64,000 bases of DNA, from the NCBI GenBank assembly GCA_947623305.1, contig CANQGQ010000006.1:62001-126000 (forward strand). Direction: 5' to 3'. The notes under the pieces are model-generated. The model saw only the letters and a list, made by a program, of their open reading frames with translations, was not told where the DNA came from and did no database searches. This DNA is from an uncultured Alistipes sp. Lineage in GTDB: Bacteria; Bacteroidota; Bacteroidia; Bacteroidales; Rikenellaceae. Shown in pieces: positions 61,133-64,000 of this stretch (the first letter of the stretch is position 1; every line of letters begins with the position of its first letter). The translations under genes and the position numbers were made by a program.

Positions 61133-61879
61133 TTAGTAGTGCGTGTGAAATAAGATTGGGAGCGTGTATTTGACTCGCACGAATTCTCCGTTCTGGATTC
61201 CCGGCGTCCAATTCGGGGCCGAACGCACGACCCGCAAACTCTCCCGCGTGAAATCGGGATGGTTCGATTCGAGCAACTCGAGGTTGTCGACCGAGCCGTC
61301 CTTTTCGACTACGAACGAAAGGACGATTTTTCCCGATATTCGTTGTTTCAGCGCTTCTGGCGGAAAGTTCGTGTGTTCGATAATCCATTTTCGAAATGTT
61401 TGCAGGTTTCCGCCCAAAAACATCGGCATTTGACGGACGCACACCGTAGTATCTTTGTTATCGAACTGAACCGTAAGACGCTGCTCCACTCTCGCGGGTT
61501 GCTTTCGGCTGCGGCCGGGTTCCCAGCACTCGGAGCGTTTCAGCACACGAATCACCTCGTCTGATAGTCTCTCGTCGGAAGTTTCGATTTGCACGTCGCC
61601 CAACGTACCGTCCGTTTCGACCACGAATCGCAGGTTTACGTCTCCGCCGACGCCGGCGGCTATCGCTTCTTGCGGATAGTGTAACTCCTCGTACATCCAA
61701 CCGGTGAATCGCTCGATGCCGCCGTTCTGATAGGTCGGCATTTGTTTTACGTGGGTGTAGACTGTGGTGTCCGGTTGATTCGGGGCCGGTTGTCGGGCGA
61801 AGATCGGCTGCATCGGAATCATACCCGCAAGTGCCAGCATCCATCGCAACCCATTCGGAAAAAAGGAGTTCCGTATCAT
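61133..61879 (-). CDS. Periplasmic protein with two TonB C-terminal domains
   Basis: 248 residues with an N-terminal hydrophobic signal/anchor (LRWMLALAGMIPMQPIFA). Two TonB_C-type modules follow. First: MPTYQNGGIERFTGWMYEELHYPQEAIAAGVGGDVNLRFVVETDGTLGDVQIE. Second: MPMFLGGNLQTFRKWIIEHTNFPPEALKQRISGKIVLSFVVEKDGSVDNLELL. Each has the YPxxA and VxxDG pattern of energy-transducer TonB C-termini. A normal TonB has one copy and a Pro-rich spacer; here there are two and no spacer. It could bind TonB-dependent receptors or be a non-transducing relative. It lies 13 bp after the PiT gene. Confidence 0.85.
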   Translation of the reverse strand: MIRNSFFPNGLRWMLALAGMIPMQPIFARQPAPNQPDTTVYTHVKQMPTYQNGGIERFTGWMYEELHYPQEAIAAGVGGDVNLRFVVETDGTLGDVQIETSDERLSDEVIRVLKRSECWEPGRSRKQPARVEQRLTVQFDNKDTTVCVRQMPMFLGGNLQTFRKWIIEHTNFPPEALKQRISGKIVLSFVVEKDGSVDNLELLESNHPDFTRESLRVVRSAPNWTPGIQNGEFVRVKYTLPILFHTHY

Positions 61880-61892
61880 AGCCCTTTCCGGT

Positions 61893-64000
61893 TTACTCGC
61901 GTACGTCCGCCTGCGGTTTGATCCACGTCGTGGAGCCCGCCGTACGGTGGTTGAGGAAGTATTGTTGCGATTTCAGCAGGTTGCGCGATTGGAGCACCAT
62001 GTTTTTCGTCTCGGTGAGAATCGTCAGATAGAGCATCGAGGCCTTCGTGTTCGAGCGGGCTTCGTTGATGCGTGTCAGCTCCGACTTGATGGCTTCGGCG
62101 ATCGACTCGAACAGTTGATCGCGCAGCGCGAGCACCATTTCGATGTCCGTAAAATCGCCCGTACGCAGCATGACGTTAATGTGGCGGTAGATGGATTCCA
62201 CATCGTCGTTGATCGACATCAAGTCTTTCGCTTGCTCTTTCGAAAGGCCTTCGTGGTTGTTGTCGATGTGCTCGAATGCCGGCCGCGTGATGTGCAGCAG
62301 CGCCTTGGTCATTTCGTTCAGATAGTCCACGATCTGCACATAATAGTGGGCCGTGTTGACATCGCTCGTTTGCAGATGTTTGAGCGTAGGCAGCAGCGTG
62401 TACTTGCGTTCGCGCGATTGATAGAACAGGTCGTTGGCCTCCTTGACCATGTTGCGCAGCTCCTTGCGGTTCTCCTTCATGACGGCCAGCAGCGTGCGGT
62501 CGTAGATCTTCGTCGCGCACTCCATCGTCGTACAGACTTCGTTGCGCAGGCTGAGGATGACCTCCTCGAGCGTGTTTTGTTGCGGTTTGTGTTGCGATGC
62601 TGTCTCCTCTTTGCCCTTCTTAGAAAAATTGCTGCGGATCAGCATCCAGCCGCAAAGCAATGTTACGATGATGAATGCGGGCAGTTTGCCGTAGATCAAT
62701 ACGAGCCCTACGACGAATGCGATCAGAAAACCGCCTAAGGCTGTGATGAACCATCCGGCGACCACCGTCGTTACGCCTGATATGCGATAAACGGCGCTTT
62801 CGCGGCCCCACGCACGGTCGGCGAGCGACGAGCCCATCGCGACCATGAAACAGACATAGGTGGTGGACAAGGGCAGTTTGAGCGACGTCGCCAGCGAAAT
62901 CAGCAAGGCCGAGGTGGTCAGATTGACCGTTGCGCGGATCATGTCGTACGGGGCGCCGCTGTGTTCGACATCCTCGAATTCGAATCGGCGGGCGATAGCC
63001 TCGCGAATGCGTTGGGGGATGGTTCGTTCCAGTCCGGCATTGATGTTGAGCGCGATCCGGACGATGGTGCGCGAGAATACCGACGAGCCGTACTGTTCGC
63101 CTTCGCCTTCCTCCTGCGACGAAAGCGACAGCTCGGTTTGCGTAACGTGCATCGCCTTTTTCGAAGTCCAGAGCGTGAAGATCATCACCGAGCCGGCACC
63201 CAGCAGGATGAAGAAGTTGGCCGGTACGTTTTCGGCCAGCGCGCCCATCGTCATGGTCGTGTCGCCCGCTTGACGGGCGATGCCATAGGCATCGAATCCG
63301 GCCACCGGCACACCGATGAAGTTCACCAGGTCGTTGCCGGCGAAGGCCAGTGCCAGGGCGAAGGTACCCGACAGGATGGTGATGCGCAGGATATTGATTT
63401 TGAATCGTTGCACTAAGTAGAGCAGCAGCGAACAGATCACCCAGCAGATGAAGAGCGAAAGTAGCAGGTGCTGTTCGACGAAGGCGATGGCCGTGTGGTC
63501 GGCGAGCATGCCCTTCAGCCCTTTGAATACGGCGAAGTAGATGATGGCCGTCAGCGAAGCGCCGCACCAGAGCGAGCCGTAGCGGCGGAACACGGCCATG
63601 TAACGGAACGAGAAGATGAGCCGTGAAACGTACATCACCAAAGTGCCGCATGTGAACGCGATGACGACCGACAGCAAGATGGCCGAAACGATACCCATGG
63701 CGCGCGAAGTGTTGATGAAGTTGCCTAACGAGCTGATGGTGAGTTCCGGATCGGCGGATATTTTGAAGGCCGACACAGCGATGGCCGAGCCCAACAGACA
63801 GAAGATCAACGATACGGTCGTCGAGGTGGGGAGTCCCCACGAGTTGTAGAGGTCGAGCAGGATGACATTGGCGAACATGACGCCGAGATAGAGGATCATG
63901 ACCTCGTGGAACGAGAACATGCCCGGATTGAACATGCCGCTGCGGGCGACCTCCATCATGCCGCTCGAAGTGATGACGCCCACGAGGATGCCGATCGAAG
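61893..64000 (-). CDS. PiT-type inorganic phosphate transporter fused to PhoU-like domain (5' end outside window)
   Basis: About 700 residues are visible, with the frame open through the right edge (...GILVGVITSSGMMEVARSGMFNPG). The PHO-4 family core is seen as two repeats, one with NSWGLPTSTTVSLIFCLLGSA and one with LPLSTTYVCFMVAMGSSLADRAWGRE, each with an S/T-T-T motif. Around ten membrane helices are present. The C-terminal ~200 residues (LEEVILSLRNEVCTTMECATKIYDRTLLAVMKENRKELRNM) form a cytosolic PhoU/DUF47-like helical bundle, which may gate or sense transport. It takes up phosphate with H+ or Na+. Two downstream genes follow closely. Confidence 0.93.
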   Translation of the reverse strand, partial: SIGILVGVITSSGMMEVARSGMFNPGMFSFHEVMILYLGVMFANVILLDLYNSWGLPTSTTVSLIFCLLGSAIAVSAFKISADPELTISSLGNFINTSRAMGIVSAILLSVVIAFTCGTLVMYVSRLIFSFRYMAVFRRYGSLWCGASLTAIIYFAVFKGLKGMLADHTAIAFVEQHLLLSLFICWVICSLLLYLVQRFKINILRITILSGTFALALAFAGNDLVNFIGVPVAGFDAYGIARQAGDTTMTMGALAENVPANFFILLGAGSVMIFTLWTSKKAMHVTQTELSLSSQEEGEGEQYGSSVFSRTIVRIALNINAGLERTIPQRIREAIARRFEFEDVEHSGAPYDMIRATVNLTTSALLISLATSLKLPLSTTYVCFMVAMGSSLADRAWGRESAVYRISGVTTVVAGWFITALGGFLIAFVVGLVLIYGKLPAFIIVTLLCGWMLIRSNFSKKGKEETASQHKPQQNTLEEVILSLRNEVCTTMECATKIYDRTLLAVMKENRKELRNMVKEANDLFYQSRERKYTLLPTLKHLQTSDVNTAHYYVQIVDYLNEMTKALLHITRPAFEHIDNNHEGLSKEQAKDLMSINDDVESIYRHINVMLRTGDFTDIEMVLALRDQLFESIAEAIKSELTRINEARSNTKASMLYLTILTETKNMVLQSRNLLKSQQYFLNHRTAGSTTWIKPQADVRE

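Overview
The window is a piece of a GC-rich Bacteroidales chromosome. The evidence is a SusC/SusD pair, a hybrid two-component regulator with reg-propeller repeats, Bacteroidota promoters of the TTTG / TAnnTTTG type, a GT3-like glycogen synthase, and weak Shine-Dalgarno sites. An Alistipes-like (Rikenellaceae) host is my inference from the GC content and gene set; no rRNA is present to confirm it.

Layout. 1-9930 is a polysaccharide-utilisation locus: the C-terminal half of a SusC transporter, a SusD lipoprotein, a BACON/GLUG-type surface lipoprotein and a 1.3-kaa hybrid sensor/AraC regulator whose signal peptide lies in a shifted frame. 10.3-22.3 kb is housekeeping: dxs, a small XRE protein, a lipoprotein, gdhA, a small membrane protein, nrnA, rplY, pth, an aminopeptidase P, a nucleotidyltransferase and an S4-domain protein. 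A strong consensus promoter at 16.24 kb drives a rod-like structured RNA that looks 6S-like. 22.6-31.8 kb is a glycogen operon on the minus strand: synthase-phosphorylase fusion, debranching enzyme, GT4 glycosyltransferase, GH57 amylase. 31.9-38.0 kb holds hemW, xerD, recO, a small secreted protein, a phosphate-porin-like protein and a YeiH transporter.

38.1-46.0 kb is a compact phage-derived cassette of eight minus-strand genes: two tail/baseplate-like proteins, a small protein, a ClpP-type protease, a capsid-like protein, a portal, a connector-like protein and a holin. I see no integrase, large terminase, tape measure or lysin. It has its own promoter and an internal terminator right after the capsid gene, and is the best candidate here for an undescribed (perhaps domesticated) particle system. 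46.4-54.6 kb holds corA with a long leader, a TPR-like gene overlapping cstA, tRNA-Thr(CGT), an EF-G paralogue with altered GTPase motifs, a hemerythrin-like/LuxR regulator and an orphan NarL-type response regulator. 54.8-59.2 kb is tdk, a markedly AT-rich single-gene restriction-modification enzyme (nuclease, methylase and specificity in one chain), and murA with Asp in place of the catalytic Cys. 59.2-64 kb holds rpmH, a GNAT acetyltransferase, a DUF4924-like protein, a double TonB-C protein and a partial PiT-PhoU phosphate transporter.

The intergenic spaces are unusually repeat-rich. Several dispersed hairpin families recur, and their stems change sequence while staying paired. There are also tandem minisatellites of 29, 31 and 55 bp and a 48-bp perfect palindrome at the end of recO.
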